Shown: piece by piece, positions 25,349 through 34,534 of the stretch | Position numbering within the stretch: the stretch's first letter is position 1 | Layout of the letters: each line of letters opens with the position of its first letter | From: Clostridiales bacterium | GTDB taxonomy: Bacteria; Bacillota; Clostridia; Saccharofermentanales; DTU023 | Length of the DNA: 64,000 nt | Direction of reading: 5' to 3' | Assembly (NCBI GenBank): GCA_004556455.1 | Contig: SFGY01000004.1 | Coordinates: forward strand, 186,001-250,000 | Program-made: the position numbers and the translations under genes | Notes under the pieces: model-generated | What the model was told of the DNA's origin: nothing | What the model saw: the letters and a program-made list of their open reading frames with translations, nothing else | Database searches by the model: none

Positions 25349-28156
25349 ATGAAAGAAACGACATGTCTGGAAAAGAAAGACATTTACCGCCTGAATCAGA
25401 AAACGGTTCTGGAACACTACGAGGTCGATCCTCAAGTGGGACTGACAAGCGCTGAGGCCGAAAGCCGACGGCTTCATTTTGGCCCTAACCGTCTTGAGGA
25501 GGAGAAAAAAGAAACGTTTCTGCAAAAGTTGCTGAATCAGTTTAAAGACTTTCTTATCATCATTCTGATTATTGCTGCGGTGCTTTCCGGCGCCCTTGGT
25601 GAAATGGCCGATGCGATCATCATTCTGGCGATTGTCGTGGTCAATGCCATTCTGGGAGTGATTCAGGAGGGACGTGCAGAAAAGGCTATTGAAGCGCTGC
25701 AGAAAATGTCTGCACCCTCGGCACGGCTGCTGCGCAATGGTGAACAGATGCTCTTGCCCGCTGAGGAACTGGTTCCTGGCGATATTGTCATTTTAGAGGC
25801 TGGCGATATTGTGCCCGCGGATATCCGCCTCTTGAGATCGTCTAATCTTAAGGCTGAAGAATCTTCTCTGACCGGTGAATCCGTACCAGTGGAAAAGGAT
25901 GCAGGTTTTATTACAAATGAAGAAAAAGGTATTGGGGACCGCAGCAACATGGTCTTCTCGGGAACGTCCATTACCTATGGCAGTGCGAGCGGAGTGGTGG
26001 TTCTGACCGGCGAAAACACGGAAGTTGGCAGCATCGCGACTCGTCTGAAAAGCATCGAAAGTGAAGCCACACCCTTACAGAAAAACCTCAATCATCTGGG
26101 GAAGGTGCTGGGGATTGTCTGCATTGTCGTCTGTATCCTTGTTTTTGTAGCCGGGCTTTTACAGGGTGGGGAACCGGTTACCCTTTTCCTGACGGCTGTC
26201 AGCCTGGCGGTGGCGGCGATTCCCGAAGGGCTGCCTGCGGTGGTGACCATTGTTCTGGCGTTGGGCATGAACCGCATGGCCGAAGAACATGCCATTGTGA
26301 AGCGTCTGCTGGCCGTTGAAACGCTGGGAAGTATTGATACAATCTGCAGTGATAAGACCGGAACTTTGACGCAGAACGAAATGACCGTAACCTGTCTTTA
26401 CGTGGGCGATAAGGATTACACCGTTTCCGGCAGCGGCTATGCTCCGGAAGGCGAAATTCTATTAAGTGGCGATGTTGAAGAAGATGAACATCAGAGCCAT
26501 AAGCTCGGTCGCTTGCTGGAAATTGCGGCGCTCTGTAACGATGCAGAGCTTAAGCAGAGCGACGATCAGCTCTGGACTATCCTGGGTGATCCGACAGAAG
26601 GGGCCCTCCTGACCCTGGCCGCAAAGGCCGGTCTCTGGCGCAAAGACCTGCAGGAAAAAGGTCATTTTCTGGGTGACCTGCCCTTTGACTCAACCCGCAA
26701 AATGATGTCGGTCTTTTATGAGGGTTTCCCTGAGGGAAAACTCTCTCTGACAAAAGGTGCACCGGATATTTTACTTGCTCACTGCTCTTATGAAATGCAG
26801 CAGGGCGAACTTGTTAAGCTCAGCGAGGAACGCCGTAAGGCCATCCTTGCCAAAAACTCTGAAATGGCCCGCAAAGCTCTGCGGGTGCTCGCCTATGCGT
26901 ATAAGATTCACGATGCAGAAAATACTTCTGAAGCCGAAAGTGAAATGATCTTTGTCGGCCTCTCAGGTATGATTGATCCCTCGCGGCCTGAAGCACGTGA
27001 GGCTATCCGTGTCTGCAAAAAAGCCGGTATCCGTTGTGTCATGATTACCGGCGACTATGCGGAAACCGCTCTGGCCATTGCCAAAGACCTTGATCTTGCC
27101 GAAGAAGGGGATGAGGTTCTCACAGGAACAGAACTGGATAAGATGAGTGATGACGAGATTCAGGCTGTCTGTGAAACGGTTCCTGTTTATGCCCGCGTTT
27201 CGCCTGAGCACAAGGTGCGCATTGTGTCGGCCCTGCGCAAGTGTGGACATGCGGCAAGCATGACGGGCGACGGTGTCAATGATGCTCCGGCGCTCAAACA
27301 GGCCGATATCGGTGTGGCCATGGGAATTACCGGAACGGAAGTGGCTAAGGGCTCGGCCGAGATGATTCTGACCGACGATAACTTTGCCACGATTGTCTCG
27401 GCTGTACGCGAAGGGCGTATTATCTACAGCAATATCCGTAAATTTGTCTCTTTTTTACTCTCCTGCAATGTGGGCGAGATCCTGGTTATCTTTATTACGA
27501 ACCTGCTTCTTGGTCCCAATTACGCTCCGCTCCTGCCTATTCAGCTTCTCTGGCTCAATCTTGTGACCGATAGCTTCCCGGCTCTTGCCCTGGGGCAGGA
27601 GAAAGGCGAAGCGGATATCATGCTGCAGCCCCCACGCGATCAAAAGGAACACATCATCAATAAAGAGATGGTAGGCTCAATTATTGTGCAGTCTCTGGCG
27701 ATTTTCCTGGCTGTCTTTGCGGCTTTCCAGTTTGGACGCTATTTCTATCCGGACTACGCCACGGAGCAGCATGAAGTGCTTATGACGGCAGCTGGGACAC
27801 CAGAACTTATTCCGGATTTCCACTTTTTTGCGGCGGAAAATGGGGCGCCCTCTGATGGGGCGCGCACCTTTGCCTTTGTCACCCTGATTACAGCAGAATT
27901 GATTCGCGCTTTCTCCTGCCGCAGTGAGCGCAAGTCAGTATTTAAAATTGGTCTCTTCACCAATCCCACGATGAACCGCTCCATTCTCCTGGCCTTTGCT
28001 CTTATGTTGGTTGTGGTCTTTGTGCCTGCTCTGGATTTACTTTTCCATACCATTTCACCGATCCTGCGTGACTGGCTGATCATGATCGGACTGGCGTTCG
28101 TTCCCTTTGTTTGCGGTGAACTCTACAAATATTTTATGCACAAAGATGAGCGCTGA
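25349..28156 (+). CDS. Cation-transporting P-type ATPase, Ca2+ (type II) group
   Basis: About 935 residues, the normal size for a P2A pump. Landmarks in order: cation-ATPase N-terminal domain (1-75), helices 1-2 (about 60-105), LTGESVPVEKD (about 172), the membrane motif AIPEGLPAVVT (about 290), phosphorylation site SDKTGTLTQNEMT (Asp near 335), KGAPD nucleotide site (about 470) and MTGDGVNDAPALKQADIG (about 640). PEGLP together with NLVTDSFPALALG in helix 6 matches Ca2+-ATPases rather than H+ or K+ pumps. The start at ATG 25349 has AAGAGGGA upstream; the frame extends 24 codons further without resemblance. Pumps Ca2+ (possibly Mn2+) out of the cytoplasm. Confidence 0.9.
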   Translation: MKETTCLEKKDIYRLNQKTVLEHYEVDPQVGLTSAEAESRRLHFGPNRLEEEKKETFLQKLLNQFKDFLIIILIIAAVLSGALGEMADAIIILAIVVVNAILGVIQEGRAEKAIEALQKMSAPSARLLRNGEQMLLPAEELVPGDIVILEAGDIVPADIRLLRSSNLKAEESSLTGESVPVEKDAGFITNEEKGIGDRSNMVFSGTSITYGSASGVVVLTGENTEVGSIATRLKSIESEATPLQKNLNHLGKVLGIVCIVVCILVFVAGLLQGGEPVTLFLTAVSLAVAAIPEGLPAVVTIVLALGMNRMAEEHAIVKRLLAVETLGSIDTICSDKTGTLTQNEMTVTCLYVGDKDYTVSGSGYAPEGEILLSGDVEEDEHQSHKLGRLLEIAALCNDAELKQSDDQLWTILGDPTEGALLTLAAKAGLWRKDLQEKGHFLGDLPFDSTRKMMSVFYEGFPEGKLSLTKGAPDILLAHCSYEMQQGELVKLSEERRKAILAKNSEMARKALRVLAYAYKIHDAENTSEAESEMIFVGLSGMIDPSRPEAREAIRVCKKAGIRCVMITGDYAETALAIAKDLDLAEEGDEVLTGTELDKMSDDEIQAVCETVPVYARVSPEHKVRIVSALRKCGHAASMTGDGVNDAPALKQADIGVAMGITGTEVAKGSAEMILTDDNFATIVSAVREGRIIYSNIRKFVSFLLSCNVGEILVIFITNLLLGPNYAPLLPIQLLWLNLVTDSFPALALGQEKGEADIMLQPPRDQKEHIINKEMVGSIIVQSLAIFLAVFAAFQFGRYFYPDYATEQHEVLMTAAGTPELIPDFHFFAAENGAPSDGARTFAFVTLITAELIRAFSCRSERKSVFKIGLFTNPTMNRSILLAFALMLVVVFVPALDLLFHTISPILRDWLIMIGLAFVPFVCGELYKYFMHKDER

Positions 28157-28229
28157 GGTTGACACTGACTTTTTCTATTAAGTTTTTGCCCATCTCAAAT
28201 CCCCAGAGTCTTTCTTGTGATTCAGTATT

Positions 28230-28278
28230 CTAAGTCCTCTTTCGCCCTGATCCGGACGAAAGGGGACTTAGTCTTTCA
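28230..28278 (+). terminator. Terminator after the P-type ATPase gene
   Basis: A 15-bp stem with one G-T pair (arms 28230-28244 and 28257-28271), a 12-base loop and the tail TCTTTCAT. Confidence 0.6.
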
Positions 28279-28393
28279 TACAGCAAAGCCTCTGTTCGAT
28301 TCTGCTCTGAATTGTTCAACTAAGATATTCAGAGACCCCTCTCATCCCTTGAAGACCCTTGGCTGACCCACGGCAACCCGCTGCAGAAAGGGC

Positions 28394-28422
28394 TTGACAT
28401 CGGCCTCAGAAATGACGATAAT
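28394..28422 (+). promoter_or_regulatory. Sigma-A promoter of the infC-rpmI-rplT operon
   Basis: Near-consensus TTGACA (28394-28399), a 17-base spacer and GATAAT (28417-28422). Transcription would start near 28429, giving a leader of about 125 bases. Confidence 0.85.
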
Positions 28423-28429
28423 ACATTGC

Positions 28430-28554
28430 GAACAAAAAGTAGATTCCAATCTCACCTTGAGCCAGCGGCGAAAAGGTTTCAGTTTATAGGCTATGGCCTT
28501 ATCTGTTGGAGAGCGGAATCAATCCGCTTTTTTATTGCGAGAAAACAAGGAGGC
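28430..28554 (+). promoter_or_regulatory. infC leader with intrinsic terminator (likely L20-type attenuator)
   Basis: The leader ends in a hairpin AGAGCGGA-ATCAA-TCCGCTTT (28510-28530) followed by T residues, 20 bases upstream of the infC ribosome binding site. In Firmicutes the infC operon is repressed by its own L20 product through such a leader; the upstream part could form the mimic of the 23S site, though I could not fold it. The regulator assignment is inference. Confidence 0.55.
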
Positions 28555-28560
28555 ATGACC

Positions 28561-29187
28561 ATAGCTAACCCAAAATCCAAGAAAAACCAGGTCAGGATCA
28601 ACGATGAGATACGTTTCCGTGAACTTCGACTGATCGACGCAGAGGGACAGATGCGGGGGCTTGTTCCACTTAATGAGGCCCTGGATCTGGCTTATGAGAG
28701 TGGCCTGGATCTCGTCCTCATTTCTCCCAACCCGGACAATCCGGTGGCACGTATTATGGATTATGGAAAGTTTGCCTTTGAACAATCCAAGCGCGAGCGG
28801 GAAGCCAAGAAGAAACAAAAGAGCACTGAGGTTAAAGAAGTTCAGATCAAACTCACAACCGAGGAGCATGATACTAACGTCAAGGTCAGAAATGCCCTGC
28901 GTTTTCTCGGAAATGAAGACAGAGTAAAAGTGGTGATCCGTTTTCGCGGACGTGAAATGAGCTATCAGAATCAGGGCTATGCCGTGATGAAGAATTTTGC
29001 CGAGGCCTGCAGTGAGCTGGGCAGTATTGATCGCCAGCCCATCATGGAGGGCCGCAACATGGTCATGTACCTTGCTCCGCTCAGCAATAAAGAAAAGAAA
29101 GAGCGGGCAAAAGCAGCAGAGAGCAAAAATCGCAATAATAATGAAACGACTGAGGTAGAGGCGCAAGCCCTTAGCTCAGGCGAATAA
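28561..29187 (+). CDS. infC: Translation initiation factor IF-3, probable ATA start
   Basis: IF-3 binds the 30S subunit and checks start-codon choice. The protein has the N-terminal domain (INDEIRFRELRLIDAEGQMRG), linker and C-terminal domain (VKVRNALRFLGNEDRVKVVIRFRGREM), plus a longer polar C-terminal tail. About 208 residues. Start choice: the strong site AAGGAGG (28547-28553) is only one base from ATG 28555 but seven bases from ATA 28561, so ATA fits the usual spacing far better. Non-canonical starts (ATT, ATA) are a known feature of infC and let IF-3 limit its own synthesis. If ATG is used, two residues are added. It is first in infC-rpmI-rplT. Confidence 0.93.
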   Translation: MANPKSKKNQVRINDEIRFRELRLIDAEGQMRGLVPLNEALDLAYESGLDLVLISPNPDNPVARIMDYGKFAFEQSKREREAKKKQKSTEVKEVQIKLTTEEHDTNVKVRNALRFLGNEDRVKVVIRFRGREMSYQNQGYAVMKNFAEACSELGSIDRQPIMEGRNMVMYLAPLSNKEKKERAKAAESKNRNNNETTEVEAQALSSGE

Positions 29188-29256
29188 AAAGGCAGAGAAC
29201 GGACGAGGTTATCCGTATTCTAGTGATAAGAGCAAGCAGAAGGAGGCCATATTTTT

Positions 29257-29454
29257 ATGCCTAAGATGAAAACCCACAGCTCTTCAAAGAAGAGATACAA
29301 AGTGAGTGGAAGCGGTAAAATCAGACGCGCCCAGGCGTTCAAGAAGCACATTTTGACCAAAAAGACGAGCAAGCGTAAGAGAAATCTGCGCAAGATTGTG
29401 GAACTCAGCCCGGCCAACGCCAAAAAAGTACGTCAGCTGATTCCGTACAAATAG
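29257..29454 (+). CDS. rpmI: 50S ribosomal protein L35
   Basis: 65 residues beginning MPKMKTHSSSKKRYKVSGSG, highly basic throughout, ending IPYK; exact family size. A component of the large ribosomal subunit. AGAAGGAGG precedes the ATG. Lies between infC and rplT as in most bacteria. Confidence 0.97.
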   Translation: MPKMKTHSSSKKRYKVSGSGKIRRAQAFKKHILTKKTSKRKRNLRKIVELSPANAKKVRQLIPYK

Positions 29455-29474
29455 GTTGAGGGGAGGAAACAATC

Positions 29475-29828
29475 ATGGCAAGAATTAAACGTGGAGTGAC
29501 CACCAGACGCCGCCATAAAAGGGTGCTGAAACAGGCTAAAGGCTATTTTGGCCGCAAAAGTAAATTATTTAAGGTGGCCAATCAGGCCGTCATGAAGTCC
29601 GGCGTATATTCCTATCGTGACCGCCGCAGGAAAAAGAGAGATTTCCGTAAGCTCTGGATCGCCCGTATCAATGCCGGATCCCGTGCCAATGGCCTGTCCT
29701 ACAGCCGTTTCATGAACGGTCTCAAGAAAGCGGACATTGCCCTTGACCGCAAGGTGCTGGCAGATCTGGCTGTCAACGACAAAGCCTCTTTTGCAAGCTT
29801 GGTCGAAAAGGCCAGGGCGGCTCTTTAA
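29475..29828 (+). CDS. rplT: 50S ribosomal protein L20
   Basis: 117 residues starting MARIKRGVTTRRRHKRVLKQ, with the conserved GYFGRKSKLF and YRDRRRKKRDFRKLWIARIN segments. L20 binds 23S rRNA early in large-subunit assembly and in Firmicutes also represses its own operon through the infC leader. GAGGGGAGG precedes ATG 29475. A strong terminator follows directly. Confidence 0.97.
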   Translation: MARIKRGVTTRRRHKRVLKQAKGYFGRKSKLFKVANQAVMKSGVYSYRDRRRKKRDFRKLWIARINAGSRANGLSYSRFMNGLKKADIALDRKVLADLAVNDKASFASLVEKARAAL

Positions 29829-29838
29829 CAGCTGATTT

Positions 29839-29864
29839 AAGCGGGCTTCGGCCCGCTTTTTTGT
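29839..29864 (+). terminator. Rho-independent terminator of the infC-rpmI-rplT operon
   Basis: AAGCGGGC-TTCG-GCCCGCTT: an 8-bp perfect stem with a UUCG tetraloop, then TTTTG. Confidence 0.92.
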
Positions 29865-29895
29865 TTCACCTGCAGTCTATCAGACAGGAAAAGTC

Positions 29896-30969
29896 ATGTT
29901 TGCAGAATCATTTGAGAAAATAAGCTCACGGAAAAATGAGCTCGTCCGTCGAACGTTCAGTCTCTTTCAGGAACAAAAAGCTAAAAAAGAGCAAATTATG
30001 ATTCTTGAAGGACTGCGTCTGGTTGAAACAGCCCTGCTTGCCGGTCTTCCCGAATGGCTGTTTCTGGCTGACGACGCGAGAGGGAAAAATGGACTGAAAA
30101 GACTGCGGCCTTCACTTGAAAAAGCCAGTGTCAGAGGTTTCAATAAGCTTTCTGATACATGCTGCGCAGAATCCTCTGAGCAGAAGAAGACCAAAGTTCA
30201 GGCTGATGACTGGCGTGAGCGCGTTCGCCTCGTCGAATCGTCCCTCTTTGATGCGCTTGCCCGTACGGAGAACAGTCAGGGGGTGCTGGCCGTTTTTCAT
30301 CATCCGGCTTATTCACCCTTGCCCGCACAGTTTCCGGCATCTTCAAGACTTATTCTGCTGGAAAGAATTGCTGATCCGGGAAATCTGGGAACCATTATTC
30401 GCACCGTTGAAGCCCTTGGCTTTGATGGCCTCATTTTTCTTGGAGAACATGTCTCGCCCTATAACGCCAAAACCTTGCGTGCCTCCATGGGTTCGGCGCT
30501 TTTCCTGAAGCTCTACGAGGCGGATCATCTGGCAGAGGTTAAAAAGCATCTTCAGGAGACGCGCCTCTATACCGCGGATATGAGCGGAATCCCTTTGCTG
30601 GATTTATTAACTTGTCCCCAGGCCGCAGAGCAAAAACAAGCTCTTGATCAATGTGAGGCCGAAGTACAGGAAAATATTCCCGTAAAATGTTCCGCTCAAG
30701 CGGGTGTTCGGCAGAGGACGACAGAGCATAATTCTTCGCTAAGGTATGGCGAAAACGATTGCCCTGTTTCAGGACGAAACCTGAACCCTTGCGGCTTTGC
30801 TCTCTTACTCGGCAATGAGGCACATGGCGTCAGTGAAGAGGCTAAAGCGCTTTGTGATTGTCTTCTTTCTGTGGAGATGCAGGGAGAAGCGGAAAGTCTT
30901 AATCTCGCTGCAGCTGCAGCTATTCTTTCCTGGGGCCTTTCGGCAGCACATGGATTTTTGGTGAAGTGA
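29896..30969 (+). CDS. TrmH/SpoU-family RNA 2'-O-methyltransferase
   Basis: SPOUT-class methyltransferase acting on rRNA or tRNA, placed after rplT as in many Firmicutes. 357 residues. The N-terminal substrate-binding domain (1-145) contains EGLRLVETALLAG; the SPOUT domain has motif 1 ERIADPGNLGTIIRTVEALGF (about 155-175), motif 2 LLLGNEAHGVSEEA (about 297-310) and motif 3 ESLNLAAAAAILSW (about 333-346). Between motifs 1 and 2 lies an extra ~60-residue polar, cysteine-containing stretch (about 235-293) that makes this protein some 90 residues longer than usual. The methylated nucleotide cannot be inferred. Confidence 0.85.
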   Translation: MFAESFEKISSRKNELVRRTFSLFQEQKAKKEQIMILEGLRLVETALLAGLPEWLFLADDARGKNGLKRLRPSLEKASVRGFNKLSDTCCAESSEQKKTKVQADDWRERVRLVESSLFDALARTENSQGVLAVFHHPAYSPLPAQFPASSRLILLERIADPGNLGTIIRTVEALGFDGLIFLGEHVSPYNAKTLRASMGSALFLKLYEADHLAEVKKHLQETRLYTADMSGIPLLDLLTCPQAAEQKQALDQCEAEVQENIPVKCSAQAGVRQRTTEHNSSLRYGENDCPVSGRNLNPCGFALLLGNEAHGVSEEAKALCDCLLSVEMQGEAESLNLAAAAAILSWGLSAAHGFLVK

Positions 30970-31187
30970 TTATATAAGCTCAGAGTCTGCACAATCTCTT
31001 ATTTTCCATAGGGGTTAACCACCATCTTTATCTTGAACCGCTTATCATCGCGACTTAAGCGGCTCAGCATCCTTATTGAAACGTTCAGTGGTCACAGGAT
31101 TGCGTTTCTTTGCGGTCATTCAAAATGGATCTAGTCTTTGTATCGTTTGTCATAGTCGTTTTCTTCGCGTTCAACTTTTTTCGACCC

Positions 31188-31217
31188 TTTACAAAAGTGA
31201 AAACAGCATGCTATAAT
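31188..31217 (+). promoter_or_regulatory. Sigma-A promoter of tRNA-Glu
   Basis: TTTACA (31188-31193), an 18-base spacer and TATAAT (31212-31217), seven bases before the tRNA. Confidence 0.85.
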
Positions 31218-31224
31218 CACCAAC

Positions 31225-31300
31225 GGCCCTATGGTCAAGCGGTCTAAGACGCCGCCCTCTCACGGCGGAATCAGGGGTTCGATTCCCCTTAGGGTCACCA
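31225..31300 (+). tRNA. tRNA-Glu (anticodon CTC)
   Basis: The 76-nt cloverleaf has acceptor stem GGCCCTA/TAGGGTC (one G-T pair), D arm TGGTCAAGCGGTCTAAGACG, anticodon stem CCGCC/GGCGG around loop CTCTCAC (anticodon CTC), T arm with GGTTCGATTCC and an encoded CCA. Confidence 0.96.
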
Positions 31301-31304
31301 CATT

Positions 31305-31331
31305 GCCCTGCAATTACTTGCGGGGCTTTTT
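31305..31331 (+). terminator. Rho-independent terminator of tRNA-Glu
   Basis: GCCCTGCA-ATTACT-TGCGGGGC (8-bp stem, one G-T pair) followed by TTTTT. Confidence 0.88.
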
Positions 31332-31634
31332 CATATCTGCAAGGGCAATTTGACTTTAATTGACTTTAAAGCAGCCCTGTGACAAAATATGTGATGGATT
31401 ATTTGCTGGACTCAGGTTGAGGCCTGGCCCTTAAGGCTTTGCCTGCCTTTGACAGGAAAAGCTGTCGGAAGGCTGAAAAGTTCAGCAGATCTGGATCGGC
31501 AGCCTGCTGCCGCTAAGGCGCGTTTAAGTCTAAACTGGTTTATCGTGTCTTTGAATCTGCCATGTCCTGACCCAGGCTCCTCATTGTGCTTGCACCGTCA
31601 GGTTTAAAGGCAGAACATACAGAGAGTGATCTTG
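31332..31634. other. Intergenic region between tRNA-Glu and uvrA
   Basis: About 300 bases with no gene and no clear promoter or structure that I could support. The uvrA promoter is presumably here. Confidence 0.5.
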
Positions 31635-34529
31635 ATGACGGAAATACAGAATACAATTCAAGTCAGGGGAGCCCGTGAGCATAACCTGAAAAATATCAAT
31701 GTGGATATTCCACGCAATAAACTTGTTGTGATCACAGGACTTTCGGGGTCCGGAAAATCCACTCTGGCTTTTGACACCCTTTATGCGGAAGGGCAGCGAC
31801 GCTATGTGGAGTCATTGTCCTCATACGCCCGCCTTTTCCTGGGTCAGATGCAGAAACCTGATGTCGACAGCATCAGCGGCTTGTCCCCGGCCATTGCCAT
31901 TGATCAGAAAACGACGGGACACAACCCACGCTCGACGGTAGGCACTGTGACTGAAATCTACGATTACCTTCGTCTGCTCTTTGCCAGAACTGGTGAGGTG
32001 CACTGTCCACGCTGCGGCAAGCTGATTGAGCAGCAAACGGTGGACCAGATGTCTGAGAAGATTATGGCCATGCCTGAGGGAACGCGCATGACGCTGATGG
32101 CGCCCATCGTTCGCGCCCGAAAAGGCGAATACGGTCGGGACTTGCAACGGCTGCGCAAGGAGGGCTTTGCCCGTGTCCGCATTGATGGGGAAATTGTTGA
32201 ACTTGAGGAGCTTCCTGACGATTTTCGCCTTGATAAGAAGAAAAAACATACGCTTGAGGTGGTGGTCGATCGATTGATCCGCCGTGATTCTGTACGGGCG
32301 CGCCTGCTGGATTCTCTCGAAACCTCACTCCATCTGGCGGATGGTCTGGTACAGGTTCTTTTTTCCGGAACTGATGATAAGGGAGAAAGCTGGGAACGCG
32401 AAGAACTTTATTCGCAGAATTTTGCCTGCAGTGACTGTGGTATTTCGATTGCTGATGTGAGTCCTCAGCTGTTTTCCTTTAATAATCCCTACGGAGCCTG
32501 CCCCGAATGTGGAGGCTTGGGAGAACTTACGGAAATCGACCCTGAGCTGGTGATCTTCGATAAAGACCTTTCCCTTGATGACGGAGCCATACAGGCTGTG
32601 GGCTGGAATTTTGCGGATCGCAAGAGCTGGGCGCGCTGCTTTATCGAAGCTTTGGCGGCACGCTATGACTTTTCTTTAAAAACTCCCTGGAAAAAGCTGC
32701 CCCGTAAAATTCGCGAACTCATTCTCTTTGGCAATCATGGAGAGCGTTTGAAAATAGATACGAGCAACTCTCCCTATGCACGGAGCGAGCCTTATTACAG
32801 CACGTGGATGGGCGTGGTGCCTTCAATGAACAAACGCTATTACGAGACGAGTTCCGACGATATGAAGCTCCTTTATCAGCGATATCTCTCGAGCAGGAAA
32901 TGTTCGAGCTGCGGGGGCGCTCGTCTGAAGCCTGAGGCTCTTGCTGTGACCGTGGGCGGTGAGAACATCTATCAGCTCTGTTCGCGATCCATCCGTTCCT
33001 GCCTGAACTTTTTGCAGGCCCAGAGCTGGACGGCTTATCAGGAAAAAATTGTGCGCCCCATTATGACAGAACTCGGCAAACGACTGAGCTTTCTGATCGA
33101 TGTCGGTCTGGATTATCTGACCTTGTCGCGCTCAGCATCCACACTGTCCGGGGGGGAAGCCCAGCGCATCCGCCTGGCCACACAAATCGGCTCTGGCCTC
33201 ATGGGGGTTATTTATATCCTTGACGAACCCTCCATAGGCCTGCACCAGAGAGACAATCAACGCCTCCTGAATACCCTGAAACATCTGCGTGATCTTGGCA
33301 ACACGGTTCTGGTGGTTGAACACGATGAAGAAACCATTCGCGCTGCAGATTATATCCTTGATATCGGTCCTGGCGCAGGAGAATATGGTGGCGAACTCGT
33401 TGCTGCAGGAACTGCGGAAGAACTCATGAAAAATTCCCGCTCCATTACCGGTCAATATCTCCTGGGGAAAATGGGCATTCGCGTGCCTGATACCCGGCGT
33501 ATTCCAGGGAAGGAGTGGCTGCGCTTTCATGGCTGCTGCCAGAACAACCTGAAAAATATTGATGTGGCCATTCCTCTTGGAGTGTTTAACTGTATCACGG
33601 GTGTTTCCGGCTCGGGCAAAAGCTCGCTGGTGAACGGTATTATTCGAAAAAAACTGGAGGGCGATTTGAATGGCGCCCACAGAGTTTATGACAATTTTGA
33701 TTCGGCAGAGGGTTTGGAATGCCTCGATAAGGTCATTGCCATTGACCAGTCACCTATCGGGCGAACGCCGCGCAGCAATCCTGCGACCTATACCGGGGTT
33801 TTTGACGATATTCGCCGGCTTTTCAGCGAGACCCGTGAAGCCAGAGCCCGTGGCTATAAACCCGGTCGCTTTTCCTTTAATGTTAAAGGCGGCCGCTGCG
33901 AAGCCTGTAAAGGCGATGGGGTCAAGTGTATTGAAATGCACTTTCTCCCCGATGTCTATGTGGAATGCGAAGCCTGCCACGGCAAGCGCTACAAAAGGGA
34001 AACGCTGGAGGTGTGCTACAAAGATAAGAATATCTCCGACGTGCTGAATATGACGGTAGAAGAGGCTCTTGACTTTTTTTCAGCCATTCCGGCCATCCGG
34101 CGCAGACTGGAGACTTTGCGTGATGTTGGCCTCGGCTATATCCGTCTAGGGCAGCCTTCAACTCAGCTATCCGGGGGAGAGGCTCAGCGCATCAAACTGG
34201 CGTCGGAGCTTTCACGCCGACAGACCGGGCGCACCTTTTATATCCTGGATGAACCCACCACGGGGCTCCATGCGGACGATGTCGCCAGATTAATTGACAT
34301 CCTGCAGCGCCTGACGGAAAATGGGAATACTGTCCTGGTGATCGAACACAATCTTGATGTCATAAAAACCGCTGATTATGTCATTGATCTTGGACCTGAA
34401 GGAGGAGACGGCGGAGGTACCGTAGTGTGCTGCGGCACTCCCGAAGAGGTGGCTGAAGACAAAAAATCGTATACCGGCCGTTATCTGAAAGACGTATTAT
34501 TACGGCAGGGATTAAAAATAAAAGGATGA
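31635..34529 (+). CDS. uvrA: UvrABC excinuclease subunit A
   Basis: Damage-recognition ATPase of nucleotide excision repair. About 964 residues, typical for UvrA. Two ABC modules: Walker A GLSGSGKST (about 35) and GVSGSGKSS (about 655), each with a matching LSGGEAQRI signature and an ILDEP Walker B. Zinc-binding pairs include CPRCGK, CSDCGI/CPECGG, CSSCGG and CEACKGDG...CEACHGKR. ATG 31635 is chosen, with GAGAG upstream; an in-frame GTG nine bases earlier is also possible. The stop overlaps the region of the next gene's start (ATGA), and the run uvrA-clpE-pgi looks like one operon. No uvrB or uvrC is adjacent. Confidence 0.97.
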   Translation: MTEIQNTIQVRGAREHNLKNINVDIPRNKLVVITGLSGSGKSTLAFDTLYAEGQRRYVESLSSYARLFLGQMQKPDVDSISGLSPAIAIDQKTTGHNPRSTVGTVTEIYDYLRLLFARTGEVHCPRCGKLIEQQTVDQMSEKIMAMPEGTRMTLMAPIVRARKGEYGRDLQRLRKEGFARVRIDGEIVELEELPDDFRLDKKKKHTLEVVVDRLIRRDSVRARLLDSLETSLHLADGLVQVLFSGTDDKGESWEREELYSQNFACSDCGISIADVSPQLFSFNNPYGACPECGGLGELTEIDPELVIFDKDLSLDDGAIQAVGWNFADRKSWARCFIEALAARYDFSLKTPWKKLPRKIRELILFGNHGERLKIDTSNSPYARSEPYYSTWMGVVPSMNKRYYETSSDDMKLLYQRYLSSRKCSSCGGARLKPEALAVTVGGENIYQLCSRSIRSCLNFLQAQSWTAYQEKIVRPIMTELGKRLSFLIDVGLDYLTLSRSASTLSGGEAQRIRLATQIGSGLMGVIYILDEPSIGLHQRDNQRLLNTLKHLRDLGNTVLVVEHDEETIRAADYILDIGPGAGEYGGELVAAGTAEELMKNSRSITGQYLLGKMGIRVPDTRRIPGKEWLRFHGCCQNNLKNIDVAIPLGVFNCITGVSGSGKSSLVNGIIRKKLEGDLNGAHRVYDNFDSAEGLECLDKVIAIDQSPIGRTPRSNPATYTGVFDDIRRLFSETREARARGYKPGRFSFNVKGGRCEACKGDGVKCIEMHFLPDVYVECEACHGKRYKRETLEVCYKDKNISDVLNMTVEEALDFFSAIPAIRRRLETLRDVGLGYIRLGQPSTQLSGGEAQRIKLASELSRRQTGRTFYILDEPTTGLHADDVARLIDILQRLTENGNTVLVIEHNLDVIKTADYVIDLGPEGGDGGGTVVCCGTPEEVAEDKKSYTGRYLKDVLLRQGLKIKG

Positions 34530-34534
34530 AACCA

